Shown here: one piece after another, positions 52,776-61,701 of the stretch | How the letters are laid out: every line of letters begins with the position of its first letter | Numbering within the stretch: the stretch's first letter is position 1 | Source: Lachnospiraceae bacterium | GTDB lineage: Bacteria; Bacillota; Clostridia; Lachnospirales; Lachnospiraceae | NCBI GenBank assembly: GCA_017480445.1 | Contig: JAFVAO010000062.1 | Span: forward strand, 29,557-93,556 | Direction: 5' to 3' | DNA: 64,000 bases | Notes under the pieces: generated by a model | Seen by the model: only the letters and a program-made list of their open reading frames with translations | Databases searched by the model: none | Told to the model about the DNA's origin: nothing | Position numbers and translations under genes: made by a program

Positions 52776-55180
52776 GCCACAATATTTACCAGTCGTCCCG
52801 GCACATAGATCTCCTTGACAATCGTTCCGGTCAGCTTATCGCCCAATGCTTCCTTGGCCAGTGCAAGCACTGTATCCTTGTCTGCGTCCTTCGCCACCGT
52901 CACCGTCGCGCGAATCTTACCGTTCACCTGTACGCCGATCTCCACGCTGCTCTCCACCGTCTTTGCCTCGTCATACGCAGGCCAGGTCGCCTGATAGATC
53001 CGGCCATCAAAGCCGGCCAGCTGCCACAATTCCTCCGTGATATGCGGCGCTACGGGATTCAGCATGGTGAGGAACGTCTTATACTCCGCACGATTCACCT
53101 GATTGTTCTTATAAAAATCATTGATCAACGACATCATAGCCGCAATCGCTGTATTGTATTTCAAGCTCTCATAATCGCCGGAAACCTTTTTGATCGTTTG
53201 GTGCATCCGCGTCTCAAGATCAGCGCTGTAGCTGTCGCCGTCCACCAGAATATCCTGCAGCTTCCAAACTCTTTCAAGGAATCTGCGGCATCCCTTCACG
53301 CCGTCCTCGCTCCATGCAGCAGACAGGTCAAACGCCCCGATAAACATCTCGTAGGTACGCAGCGTATCTGCGCCGTAATCCCGCACGATATCATCCGGAT
53401 TTACCACATTTCCGCGGGACTTGGACATCTTTTCTCCATTGGAGCCCAGAATCATACCATGGCTTGTACGCTTCTGATACGGTTCCGGACAAGGCACCAC
53501 GCCCTGATCATACAGGAATCTGTGCCAGAAACGGGAATAGAGCAAATGCAGCGTCGTGTGCTCCATACCTCCATTGTACCAGTCAACCGGCAGCCAATAC
53601 TCCAAAGCTTCCTTGCTGGCAAGCGCCTCCGTGTTGTGCGGATCGGTATAGCGCAGGAAATACCAGGAAGATCCGGCCCACTGCGGCATCGTATCGGTCT
53701 CGCGTTTCGCAGGTCCGCCACAGCAAGGGCAGGTCGTATTGACCCAATCGGTCATAGCAGCCAACGGTGACTCTCCGTTATCGGTGGGCATATAGCTCTC
53801 CACCTCCGGCAGCTCCAGCGGCAGCTCGCTCTCATCCAAGGGCACATATCCGCATTTTTCACAATATACAATCGGAATCGGCTCTCCCCAATAACGCTGT
53901 CTGGAGAACACCCAGTCTCTGAGTTTAAAGTTGGTCTTGCTGGTACCGATGCCCTTCTCTTCCAGATATGCAATGATCTTCTGCTTGGCATCCGCCACAG
54001 AAAGGCCGTTCAGGAACTCCGAATTCACCAGCGTTCCTGTCGCCACATCTGTATATACCTGCTCCTGCACGCTCACGTCGCTTCCCGCAACCACCTCGAT
54101 GATCGGCAGACCGAATTTCTTCGCAAAATCCCAGTCTCTCTCATCATGTGCGGGTACCGCCATGATCGCGCCGGTACCATAGGTCATGAGTACATAGTCG
54201 GAGATCCAGATGGGAATCTCCTTCCCGTTAACCGGATTGGTGGCAGTTAACCCTTCAATCTGCACACCGGTCTTCTCCTTCGCGAGCTCTGTACGCTCGA
54301 AATCAGACTTTTTCGCAGCCTGCTCTCGATATGCAAGCAATGCGTCCATATTCCGGATCTCATCCCGATATTTTTCAATCAACGGATGCTCCGGAGAAAT
54401 CACCATGTAGGTCGCGCCAAACAAAGTGTCCGGTCTGGTAGTGTAGACGCGCAGCTTGTCTTCCTTGCCGGTCAGCGCGAAATCCACTTCCGCGCCCTGC
54501 GACTTGCCGATCCAGTTCTTCTGGGAAACCTTGACGCGCTCAATGTAATCCACCGTGTCGAGTCCCTCAATCAGCTTGTCCGCATATTCTGTGATCTTTA
54601 ACATCCACTGGCTCTTTACCTTGCGCACCACTTCCGAACCACAGCGCTCACAGACACCATTGACCACCTCTTCATTTGCCAGACCGACCTTACAGGAGGT
54701 ACACCAGTTGATGGGCATCTCCGTCTTGTAAGCCAGTCCCGCCTTGAACAGTTTCAAAAAGATCCACTGGGTCCATTTATAATATTCGGTATCCGTCGTA
54801 TTGATCTCTCTGTCCCAGTCGAAGGAATAACCAAGGGAATGGAGCTGGTTCTTAAACCGTTCCACATTGTTCCTGGTCACAATCTTCGGATGAATATGAT
54901 TCTTGATTGCATAGTTCTCCGTGGGCAGTCCGAACGCGTCCCAGCCCATGGGATACAGCACGTTATAGCCCTGCATCCGGCGCTTTCTGGCCACAATGTC
55001 CAGCGCGGTATAAGGGCGCGGGTGCCCTACATGCAATCCCTGCCCCGAAGGATACGGGAACTCCACCAATGCGTAATATTTCGGTTTGGAATAATCATCG
55101 GACGTCTTGAACGCCTTCTCCTCATCCCAAATTGTCTGCCATTTTTGTTCCACCTCGTGGTGATTGTAAGGTTCTGCCAT
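52769..55180 (-). CDS. leuS: Leucyl-tRNA synthetase
   Basis: About 803 residues starting [20 protein letters not shown]. The class I HIGH-type motif ([17 protein letters not shown]), a CP1 editing domain in the middle ([30 protein letters not shown]), the KMSKS loop ([13 protein letters not shown]) and a C-terminal tRNA-binding domain are all present. AGAGG lies 8 bases before the ATG. The leader of about 35 bases is too short for a T-box, so leucine-dependent attenuation is not expected here. Confidence 0.97.
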   Translation of the reverse strand: MAEPYNHHEVEQKWQTIWDEEKAFKTSDDYSKPKYYALVEFPYPSGQGLHVGHPRPYTALDIVARKRRMQGYNVLYPMGWDAFGLPTENYAIKNHIHPKIVTRNNVERFKNQLHSLGYSFDWDREINTTDTEYYKWTQWIFLKLFKAGLAYKTEMPINWCTSCKVGLANEEVVNGVCERCGSEVVRKVKSQWMLKITEYADKLIEGLDTVDYIERVKVSQKNWIGKSQGAEVDFALTGKEDKLRVYTTRPDTLFGATYMVISPEHPLIEKYRDEIRNMDALLAYREQAAKKSDFERTELAKEKTGVQIEGLTATNPVNGKEIPIWISDYVLMTYGTGAIMAVPAHDERDWDFAKKFGLPIIEVVAGSDVSVQEQVYTDVATGTLVNSEFLNGLSVADAKQKIIAYLEEKGIGTSKTNFKLRDWVFSRQRYWGEPIPIVYCEKCGYVPLDESELPLELPEVESYMPTDNGESPLAAMTDWVNTTCPCCGGPAKRETDTMPQWAGSSWYFLRYTDPHNTEALASKEALEYWLPVDWYNGGMEHTTLHLLYSRFWHRFLYDQGVVPCPEPYQKRTSHGMILGSNGEKMSKSRGNVVNPDDIVRDYGADTLRTYEMFIGAFDLSAAWSEDGVKGCRRFLERVWKLQDILVDGDSYSADLETRMHQTIKKVSGDYESLKYNTAIAAMMSLINDFYKNNQVNRAEYKTFLTMLNPVAPHITEELWQLAGFDGRIYQATWPAYDEAKTVESSVEIGVQVNGKIRATVTVAKDADKDTVLALAKEALGDKLTGTIVKEIYVPGRLVNIVAK

Positions 55181-55220
55181 TTTTTGATCCTCTTTTCCTA
55201 AGCTATATGACACAATCTAC

Positions 55221-55249
55221 ATTTTATCCGCTTTTTTTCATACTGTCAA
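55221..55249 (-). promoter_or_regulatory. SigA promoter of leuS
   Basis: On the minus strand TTGACA (55249-55244), 17 bases, TAAAAT (55226-55221). Confidence 0.75.
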
Positions 55250-55266
55250 GGCTGAACCACGCAAAT

Positions 55267-55290
55267 ACCGGCGGCACAACGGCCGCCGGT
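55267..55290 (-). terminator. GC-rich terminator after the PocR-MCP gene
   Basis: ACCGGCGGC pairs with GCCGCCGGT over 9 bp with a 6-base loop. The minus strand continues ATTTGCG. Confidence 0.65.
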
Positions 55291-55333
55291 ACACCTCTTA
55301 CACTTTTATCGACTTCTCCCCGACAGAGATCAA

Positions 55334-56119
55334 CTATTCTCTGTTCAGACTGTGAATCGTCTCCGCCACCTTATGGAGGGAAGCGACAATCTCCGTGCTG
55401 GTCACGTCCATGCCCTTCGCCAGCTTCTGCACTTCATTGGCCACGACTGCAAAGCCGCGTCCTGCGTCTCCCGCTCTGGCAGCCTCAATCGATGCATTCA
55501 GCGCAAGAATACGCTGCTTGCTGCTATAGCCGGCGATCTTCTTGGTATTTTCATTCGCCAGATCGATCTCTGCCGTAGCAGTCGCAATGCCTTCCCGCAA
55601 TTCACGCAGCAGGGTATTGTTGACATTGGACATATAGCTTGTGCGCACGAACATGTTGATGACATCGCCCAACAGCTGGGCGGAAGCGTTGATCTCTTCT
55701 CTGGTCTTGATCTTCACCTTGCGAAGCGCCTTAATATAAGCCTCCTCATCAATACCAAGTTCATTCGCAGTTCTTCTGAATTTGTCCTCATCGGGCTGCT
55801 CCGGCAGCACCTGCCCGCCGATGACACTGCCCAACACGGTGCCATCCTCCAGGGTGATGGGAATACCGAAATCGCACAAGCCCGCATGACAGGAATAAAC
55901 GCCCTGCCCCTCGCGGTCATTCTTCACACATCTTCTGCAGCCTTCCTCGCTGCCTCTGGTCAGCTTGATGCAGAAATCGGTGAAATTATAACATTCGCTG
56001 ATATATTCCCCGTCAGCACCCACGGCAACCGTAGCCAAGCCTGTACTCTTGGCCCAGTTGTCCATGATCTCCTCAAACCGCTTCATATCGCAAAAATCCT
56101 GAATTCTCACAGTCGCCAT
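55334..56119 (-). CDS. PocR-domain sensor fused to a truncated chemoreceptor signalling tip
   Basis: A 261-aa soluble protein. Residues about 5-155 form a PocR ligand-binding domain with its cysteine pattern ([22 protein letters not shown]). After a helix, residues about 205-245 hold the conserved tip of methyl-accepting chemotaxis proteins ([31 protein letters not shown]). The protein then ends at about one third of the usual signalling-domain length, with no membrane helix and no HAMP. It may report a small ligand to CheA/CheW or act alone. It follows the EF-G paralogue by 17 bases. Confidence 0.85.
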   Translation of the reverse strand: MATVRIQDFCDMKRFEEIMDNWAKSTGLATVAVGADGEYISECYNFTDFCIKLTRGSEEGCRRCVKNDREGQGVYSCHAGLCDFGIPITLEDGTVLGSVIGGQVLPEQPDEDKFRRTANELGIDEEAYIKALRKVKIKTREEINASAQLLGDVINMFVRTSYMSNVNNTLLRELREGIATATAEIDLANENTKKIAGYSSKQRILALNASIEAARAGDAGRGFAVVANEVQKLAKGMDVTSTEIVASLHKVAETIHSLNRE

Positions 56120-56136
56120 CTACGTTTCCTCACTTA

Positions 56137-58230
56137 TCATTCATCCACATTATTTTCCGCTACCTTGGCAGCTCTTGCAGCCACTTCCTTCTCCTGCACA
56201 TCGGAAGGTGCCTGCTCATATCTTGCAAATTCATACGCATAGTCACCGCGTCCGCCTGTCATGGAACGAAGATCCGTGCAGTAGCCGAACAATCCGCTCA
56301 CAGGGATATCCGCCTCGATCACCTGCACACCGCCGGCTGCCGGATTCATACCGAGCACACGGCCACGACGCTTGTTCAGATCACTCATCACATCGCCCGT
56401 ATACGCATCGGGAACCGTTACCTTCAGGGATGCGATGGGCTCAAGCAATACGGGATGTGCTTCCATAAAGCCTTTCTTGAACGCCTGAATCGTCGCTACC
56501 TTAAACGCAAGCTCCGAGGAATCCACCGGATGATACGATCCGTCGTACAGCACTGCCTTGACGCCCACAACCGGATAAGCAGCCAGAGGGCCCTTCAAAA
56601 CAGACTCCTGCAAACCCTTCTCTACCGCGGGATAGAAGTTCTTCGGAACCGCGCCGCCGACAACCTCCTGCTCAAATACATACGGCACCTCCAGATCATC
56701 GGCCGGTGAAAAGCGCATCTTGACATGACCGTACTGACCGTGTCCGCCGGACTGCTTTTTGTACTTATATTCCACGTCGGAGGTCTTGCGGATGGTCTCC
56801 TTGTACGCGATCTTCGGCTTCGCAAGCTCCACCTCAACCTTGTACTCATTCAGCAGCTTGCTCACAACGATCTCCAGATGCTGGTCACCCATGCCGTACA
56901 ACAGCATCTGACGGTTCTCCGCATCGTTGACCACGCGCAGCGTCTGATCCTCATGACCGATCTTCTGCAGCGCCTGTGCGATCTTATCTACATCGCCCTT
57001 ATCCTTCGGCTTATAGCGCATATAGGTATACGGTGTGGAAATCTCCGCCTTGCCGTACTTGATGGTCAGCGCCTTGGTGGACAGGCTGTTGCCGGTACGT
57101 GCGCCGGACAGCTTCGCCAGTGCACCGATATCGCCCGCGTGCAGCTCCGGCACCTCCATCGGCTTGTTGCCCTGTAATATGTATAACTTACCGATTTTTT
57201 CCTCGATCTCCTTATCCACATTGTAGAGCAGATCATCCGTCTTCAAAACGCCGGAATTCACTTTGATCAGCGAATATTTGCCGATAAACGGATCCACGAT
57301 GGTCTTCCAGATGTAAGCGGATTTCGCCTTGGAGAAGTCATAATCCGCATGATAGATCTCATTGGTCTTCATGTTGATGCCGGCCACTTCTCTGTTCTCC
57401 GGACTCGGCATGTATTTGATGATATCATCCAACAGCGTGTATACGCCCTGGCAGAGCACATTGGAGCCCATCGTCATAGGTACAATGCTGCAGTCACATA
57501 CATTGGTGCGCAGCGCAGCGCGGATCTCCGCCTCCGAGAAGGTCTCTCCGCCGAAATACCGCTCCATCATTTCCTCGCTGGTCTCTGCCACAGCCTCCAT
57601 CAGCGTATCTCTGAATATCTGCAGGTTCGCCTTGTTGTACTCCGGCACATCGCAGGCAACCACTTCCTTGCCCTGCCAACGGTTACCGGTCTCCGTAATG
57701 ACATTTACATAACCCACGAACTTCTCATCCTCACGGATAGGCAGGTTGAACGGCGCCATCTTTTTCCCGTAAAGATTGGTCATATCCTCCACAACCTGAC
57801 GGAAGGACGCATTGTCCACGTCCATATTCGATACATAAATAAAACGGGGAATCTTGTATTTCTCACACAGATCCCATGCCTTCTGTGTACCCACCTCAAT
57901 TCCGGACTTGCCGTTCACAACGATGATTGCGGCGCCGGCAGCACTCACTGCCTCCTCCACCTCACCGACAAAATCAAAATAACCGGGGGTATCCAGAATG
58001 TTAATCTTATATCCTTCCCACTCGATGGGAACCACGGATGTAGAAATGGAAAACTGCCGTTTCTGCTCCTCCTTGCCGTAATCACTGATCGTATTGCCGT
58101 CAACAACCTTCCCCATACGGGAGGTGATGCCGGACAAATATGCCATGGCTTCCACAAGGCTGGTCTTGCCGCTTCCCCCATGTCCTAAAAGTACTACATT
58201 TCGGATCTTTTCAGTTGTGTATACCTTCAT
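56137..58230 (-). CDS. Elongation factor G paralogue (EF-G2-like translation GTPase)
   Basis: About 697 residues starting MKVYTTEKIRNVVLLG. The G1 loop GHGGSGKTS and G3 DTPGYFDF are intact. The G4 motif, normally NKxD, reads SNMD (IYVSNMDVDN), as seen in EF-G-like paralogues rather than canonical EF-G. Domains II-V are present (GGHGQYGHVKMRFSP for domain IV, GDVMSDLNKRRGRVLGM for V). It is not next to rpsL, rpsG or tuf, unlike the main fusA. The role (recycling, stress or conditional translocation) is not known. GGAGGG lies 10 bases upstream. Confidence 0.88.
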   Translation of the reverse strand: MKVYTTEKIRNVVLLGHGGSGKTSLVEAMAYLSGITSRMGKVVDGNTISDYGKEEQKRQFSISTSVVPIEWEGYKINILDTPGYFDFVGEVEEAVSAAGAAIIVVNGKSGIEVGTQKAWDLCEKYKIPRFIYVSNMDVDNASFRQVVEDMTNLYGKKMAPFNLPIREDEKFVGYVNVITETGNRWQGKEVVACDVPEYNKANLQIFRDTLMEAVAETSEEMMERYFGGETFSEAEIRAALRTNVCDCSIVPMTMGSNVLCQGVYTLLDDIIKYMPSPENREVAGINMKTNEIYHADYDFSKAKSAYIWKTIVDPFIGKYSLIKVNSGVLKTDDLLYNVDKEIEEKIGKLYILQGNKPMEVPELHAGDIGALAKLSGARTGNSLSTKALTIKYGKAEISTPYTYMRYKPKDKGDVDKIAQALQKIGHEDQTLRVVNDAENRQMLLYGMGDQHLEIVVSKLLNEYKVEVELAKPKIAYKETIRKTSDVEYKYKKQSGGHGQYGHVKMRFSPADDLEVPYVFEQEVVGGAVPKNFYPAVEKGLQESVLKGPLAAYPVVGVKAVLYDGSYHPVDSSELAFKVATIQAFKKGFMEAHPVLLEPIASLKVTVPDAYTGDVMSDLNKRRGRVLGMNPAAGGVQVIEADIPVSGLFGYCTDLRSMTGGRGDYAYEFARYEQAPSDVQEKEVAARAAKVAENNVDE

Positions 58231-58302
58231 ACTGCCGTTGCCCTCCATTTTCACCCATGTTTTATTTGGTGTAATCAGCAGATTAGACTGATTCCATTGT
58301 CT

Positions 58303-58331
58303 ATTTTACTAAATTTTCAAACAAAATACAA
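58303..58331 (-). promoter_or_regulatory. Candidate promoter of the EF-G paralogue
   Basis: On the minus strand TTGTAT (58331-58326), 17 bases, TAAAAT (58308-58303), leaving a leader of about 65 bases. Confidence 0.55.
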
Positions 58332-58366
58332 GTAAATGTTAGTATTTTTTTACATTCCGTTTGAAG

Positions 58367-58395
58367 TTGCCGAAAAAAAAAGAACATGGTATAGT
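58367..58395 (+). promoter_or_regulatory. Candidate promoter of tyrA
   Basis: TTGCCG (58367-58372), 17-base A-rich spacer, TATAGT (58390-58395). The 60-base leader contains two short hairpins (GCGAAT/ATTCGC and GAGAGC/GCTCTC) but no recognisable T-box. Confidence 0.55.
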
Positions 58396-58464
58396 ATCTA
58401 AGAAGCGAATGCAAAATGAATTCGCGCGTGAGAGCCGGCGTAGCTCTCCGGAAAAGAGGGATTT

Positions 58465-59565
58465 ATGCAAACAAAAACCTACGGATTTATCGGCCTTGGA
58501 CTGATCGGCGGTTCGATCGCCAGAGCCATTCGTGAGAAAATAACAGACGCACGCATCGTCGCTTACGACATCCATGCCGCGTCTTTGCAGGCCGCGCTCT
58601 CCGACGGCGTGATCGATCAGGCAGCCGACACTATCGACGAGACCTTCTCCGGCTGTTCCTACCTGTTTTTATGCGCGCCGGTACAGAAAAACGACAACAA
58701 TCTGTCCCGGGTGAAGCAGATCATTTCGAAGGAATGTCTGCTCACGGATGTCGGCAGCGTCAAGACCGGAATTCATCACGCAGTTCAGGCGGCCGGTCTG
58801 TCAGATCAGTTTATCGGCGGACACCCAATGACCGGCAGCGAGCGCATCGGCTATGTCAATTCCAAGGCGCGTCTGTTGGAGAACGCCTATTATATCCTCT
58901 CTCCCACAGACACAGTGCCGTCTGAGAAAATTGCAGATTACCGGGCACTGGTGGAGGCTCTCGGCGCGATCCCGCTGGTTCTCGACTGTAAACAGCACGA
59001 CTACGCCACCGCCGCAATCAGCCACCTGCCCCACGTGATCGCCGCCGCACTGGTCAATCTGGTGCATGACAGCGACAATGCGGAGGGCACACTGAAAATG
59101 ATTGCCGCCGGCGGTTTCAAGGATATCACCCGAATCGCTTCCTCTTCCGCGCAGATGTGGCAGCAGATCTGTCTGACCAACACAGACAACATCGCTGCGT
59201 TGCTGGACAATTACATTGCTGCGCTGAACAAGGTCCGCACGGAGCTTGCCGTGCACGATCCGGAGGCGCTGTATACCTTTTTTGATAACGCACGCATTTA
59301 CCGCGACAGCTTTATTAATACCCCCAGCGGTCCGATCAAGGCCGACTACAGCATCCGCATCGACATTGCCGACGAACCGGGCGCATTGGCCGCCATCGCT
59401 ACGATTCTGGCACTGCACCAGATCAGCATCAAAAACATCGGCATCGTGCATAACAGAGAGGCAGAAAACGGTGTGATGCGCATCGAACTATACGACGCGG
59501 TGTCCATTCAAAAGGCTCAGGAGATCCTGCAGGCAAAGGGCTACACCGTCTATACCAAAAAATAA
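58465..59565 (+). CDS. tyrA: Prephenate dehydrogenase
   Basis: A 366-aa NAD-dependent enzyme of tyrosine synthesis. The Rossmann motif GLGLIGGSIARAI is at residues 10-22, the active-site segment FIGGHPMTGSERIGY near 114, and the prephenate-site HLPHVIAAAL follows. A C-terminal ACT domain (about 298-366, IRIDIADEPGALAAIATILALHQISIKNIGIVHNRE) probably senses tyrosine. AGAGGG lies before the ATG. It is a single plus-strand gene between two minus-strand units. Confidence 0.95.
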   Translation: MQTKTYGFIGLGLIGGSIARAIREKITDARIVAYDIHAASLQAALSDGVIDQAADTIDETFSGCSYLFLCAPVQKNDNNLSRVKQIISKECLLTDVGSVKTGIHHAVQAAGLSDQFIGGHPMTGSERIGYVNSKARLLENAYYILSPTDTVPSEKIADYRALVEALGAIPLVLDCKQHDYATAAISHLPHVIAAALVNLVHDSDNAEGTLKMIAAGGFKDITRIASSSAQMWQQICLTNTDNIAALLDNYIAALNKVRTELAVHDPEALYTFFDNARIYRDSFINTPSGPIKADYSIRIDIADEPGALAAIATILALHQISIKNIGIVHNREAENGVMRIELYDAVSIQKAQEILQAKGYTVYTKK

Positions 59566-59574
59566 AAAGAAAAA

Positions 59575-59604
59575 GCGGATCATTTGGTTTTCCGAATGAT
59601 CCGC
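59575..59604 (-). terminator. Terminator overlapping the vanZ-like stop codon
   Basis: GCGGATCATT pairs with AATGATCCGC over 10 bp. On the minus strand a long T tract (TTTTTCTTTTTATTTTTT) follows, a textbook intrinsic terminator. The upstream arm contains the last codons and stop of the vanZ-like gene. Confidence 0.9.
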
Positions 59605-60143
59605 CCCAGATACCGTATCAATTTTATCATCAACATGGCGAGAAATACACCGAACAGGCCGCCCGCCGTGTCAATCAACACATCGAACGGAGAGCTGAAC
59701 CTTCCCGGCACAAACGCCTGGTGAATCTCATCCACCGTGCCGGACACCAACAGCCACGCCGCATTACAGAGCAATCTTCCGCGGCTTTTCACCATCCACA
59801 GTGCCAGTATCAGGCAGCTCAATACCCCTGTTCCCGCATATTCCGTAAAGTGCGCCGCCTTCCGCACATACTTTTCGTATTTGACGGCCAGCATATGCTT
59901 GAGCGATTCGTCTGCCGGCTGTCCGGAAAGCTCTGTGATCGTCTCCACACAGCGCTCCGTGACCTCCATGCTCAGACTGCTCGACGTCTCCGCATCCTGC
60001 TCTGAAAAATTAAAAATAGCAACATAAAGAAGAGAAAGCAGCACGCCCAACACAATCGTCAGAAACGTCCTCTTTCTCGTCTGATTCACTGATAAAGATT
60101 TCCACGTGATGCCCCACCCGACATCATTTTTTATCTTTTTCAT
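59580..60143 (-). CDS. VanZ-family membrane protein
   Basis: A 187-aa protein with about four membrane helices. The family signature is clear: KAAHFTEYAGTGVLS, then GTVDEIHQAFVPGRFSSPFDVLIDTAGGLFG. VanZ-like proteins are small membrane proteins; VanZ itself gives low-level teicoplanin resistance by lowering lipopeptide or glycopeptide binding, and most chromosomal members have no known role. It overlaps the PilZ gene by 20 bases, so they share a transcript. Confidence 0.9.
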   Translation of the reverse strand: MKKIKNDVGWGITWKSLSVNQTRKRTFLTIVLGVLLSLLYVAIFNFSEQDAETSSSLSMEVTERCVETITELSGQPADESLKHMLAVKYEKYVRKAAHFTEYAGTGVLSCLILALWMVKSRGRLLCNAAWLLVSGTVDEIHQAFVPGRFSSPFDVLIDTAGGLFGVFLAMLMIKLIRYLGRIIRKTK

Positions 60144-60462
60144 TGATTGTCTGATAAACCTCTATTCTGCTGGCGTCCATCTCGGGCATACCGATAAAGA
60201 TCGCACCATAAGCATATTCCGCACCCTTTAATTCAATGCGTACGATCTGCAAAAACGCATGCAGTACCTCTTTGGTCCAGATCGTCAGAAACGCCTCGTA
60301 CACCTCACCGATCTGCAACGGCTGATTGGCGACAAAACCGACCCCTGATTTGGAGACGTCCGTCACCTCAATGTTCACTTCCGTATGGCTGTTGCCGTCC
60401 AGCCGTTTGATCAACAGTCTGGATTCCATCGATGTGCGCTTACTTCTTCTTCTCTCCTGCAT
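60124..60462 (-). CDS. PilZ-domain protein (cyclic-di-GMP effector candidate)
   Basis: A 112-aa single-domain protein with the c-di-GMP binding residues in place: an Arg cluster at the N-terminus (ERRRSKRTS, the RxxxR box) and DVSKSGVGF (the D/N-x-S-x-x-G box) about 30 residues later. The rest fits one PilZ beta barrel. It has no membrane anchor. GGG-rich ribosome sites (AAGGGG and AAAGGG) precede the ATG. Co-transcription with a VanZ-like gene is unexplained. Confidence 0.88.
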   Translation of the reverse strand: MQERRRSKRTSMESRLLIKRLDGNSHTEVNIEVTDVSKSGVGFVANQPLQIGEVYEAFLTIWTKEVLHAFLQIVRIELKGAEYAYGAIFIGMPEMDASRIEVYQTINEKDKK

Positions 60463-60531
60463 ACCCTTTAACCCCTTCCGTATTCAACCCATCAATAAAA
60501 TCATATCGTAAAATTACTACATGACAGCTTC

Positions 60532-60560
60532 AGTATAGCATCCCCGAATCTATTTCGCAA
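60532..60560 (-). promoter_or_regulatory. SigA promoter of the PilZ-vanZ unit
   Basis: On the minus strand TTGCGA (60560-60555), 17 bases, TATACT (60537-60532), about 70 bases before the PilZ ATG. Confidence 0.65.
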
Positions 60561-60586
60561 GCGATATGTAAACAAGTCCTCTACAG

Positions 60587-61618
60587 TCACAGAATGAACA
60601 TCGCATCACCAAAGCTGAAAAACCGGTATTTCTCCCGGATGGCCTCCTCGTATGCCGTGAGCACGTGCTCCCGCCCCGCCAGCGCGGACACCAGCATCAC
60701 CAGTGTGGACTCCGGCAGATGGAAATTGGTGATCAATGCATCCAGTACCTTGAAACGGTAACCCGGATAAATGAAAATCTCCGTGTTGTCACACTTCGCC
60801 TGCACCTTCCCGCTCTCATCGGCAGCGCTCTCTATGGTACGACAGCTGGTGGTGCCCACACAGATCACTCTGCCTCCGGACACCTTGGTGCGGTTGATCA
60901 GCTCCGCCGCCTCGCTCGTCACCTCATAATACTCCGAATGCATATGGTGATCCAGCACATTTTCTTCTTTCACCGGACGGAACGTGCCAAGCCCGACATG
61001 CAGAGTCACGTAAGCGATATGTACACCTTTTTCTTCAATCTGCCGCAACAGTTCCTTCGTAAAATGCAGTCCCGCCGTAGGCGCAGCCGCAGAGCCGTCA
61101 TACTTGGCATACACGGTCTGATACCGGTTTTTATCCTGTAATTTATGCGTGATATACGGCGGCAGGGGCATCTCTCCGAGCTTGTCCAGCACTTCCTCGA
61201 AGATCCCGTCAAATTCGAACCGTATCAGACGATTCCCTTCCTCTACCGTCTCCAACACCTCCGCGCGCAGCAGACCGTCGCCAAAGACAAGTCGTGTCCC
61301 CGGCTTACATTTCTTGCCCGGTTTCACCAGAGTCTCCCAGACATCCGCCTCCCTGCGCTTTAACAAAAGCACCTCCACATGGGCGCCGGTGCCTTCCCGC
61401 TCGCCGAGCAGTCTCGCCGGGATCACCTTCGTATTGTTCAGCACCAGACAGTCCCCGGGATGCAGGTAATCGATCACCTCTTTGAAAATATGATGCGATA
61501 TCGCTCCCGTCTCCTTGTCCAACATCAAAAGTCTCGATGCCGAGCGATCCTCCAGCGGAACCTGCGCGATCAATTCCTGAGGGAGTTCGAAATAAAAATC
61601 TGACTTCTTTAGTTCCAT
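60587..61618 (-). CDS. queA: S-adenosylmethionine:tRNA ribosyltransferase-isomerase
   Basis: A 343-aa enzyme that transfers the ribose of SAM to 7-aminomethyl-7-deazaguanine in tRNA, giving epoxyqueuosine. It starts [19 protein letters not shown]. Conserved blocks include [52 protein letters not shown] and [19 protein letters not shown]. The ribosome site is weak (AAG only). The tgt gene usually nearby is not in this window. Confidence 0.96.
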   Translation of the reverse strand: MELKKSDFYFELPQELIAQVPLEDRSASRLLMLDKETGAISHHIFKEVIDYLHPGDCLVLNNTKVIPARLLGEREGTGAHVEVLLLKRREADVWETLVKPGKKCKPGTRLVFGDGLLRAEVLETVEEGNRLIRFEFDGIFEEVLDKLGEMPLPPYITHKLQDKNRYQTVYAKYDGSAAAPTAGLHFTKELLRQIEEKGVHIAYVTLHVGLGTFRPVKEENVLDHHMHSEYYEVTSEAAELINRTKVSGGRVICVGTTSCRTIESAADESGKVQAKCDNTEIFIYPGYRFKVLDALITNFHLPESTLVMLVSALAGREHVLTAYEEAIREKYRFFSFGDAMFIL

Positions 61619-61673
61619 ATCTTAACCCGTTTCTTATTTCATCATCTTCTGTGCATCCTTTATGCACCATCGC

Positions 61674-61699
61674 AAATGAAACCGCTTGCAGTTTCATTT
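61674..61699 (-). terminator. Hairpin after the M18 aminopeptidase gene
   Basis: AAATGAAAC pairs with GTTTCATTT over 9 bp. A second small hairpin GTGCAT/ATGCAC (61651-61667) follows on the minus strand. Neither has a strong T tract. Confidence 0.55.
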
Positions 61700-61701
61700 T
61701 A

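Noticed and set aside
55181-55333. T-box leader for leuS
   Set aside because: The promoter lies about 35-40 bases before the start codon, leaving no room, and no T-box sequence is seen.
58396-58464. Regulatory RNA in the tyrA leader
   Set aside because: Two small hairpins are present but the leader is short and shows no T-box or other known riboswitch core.
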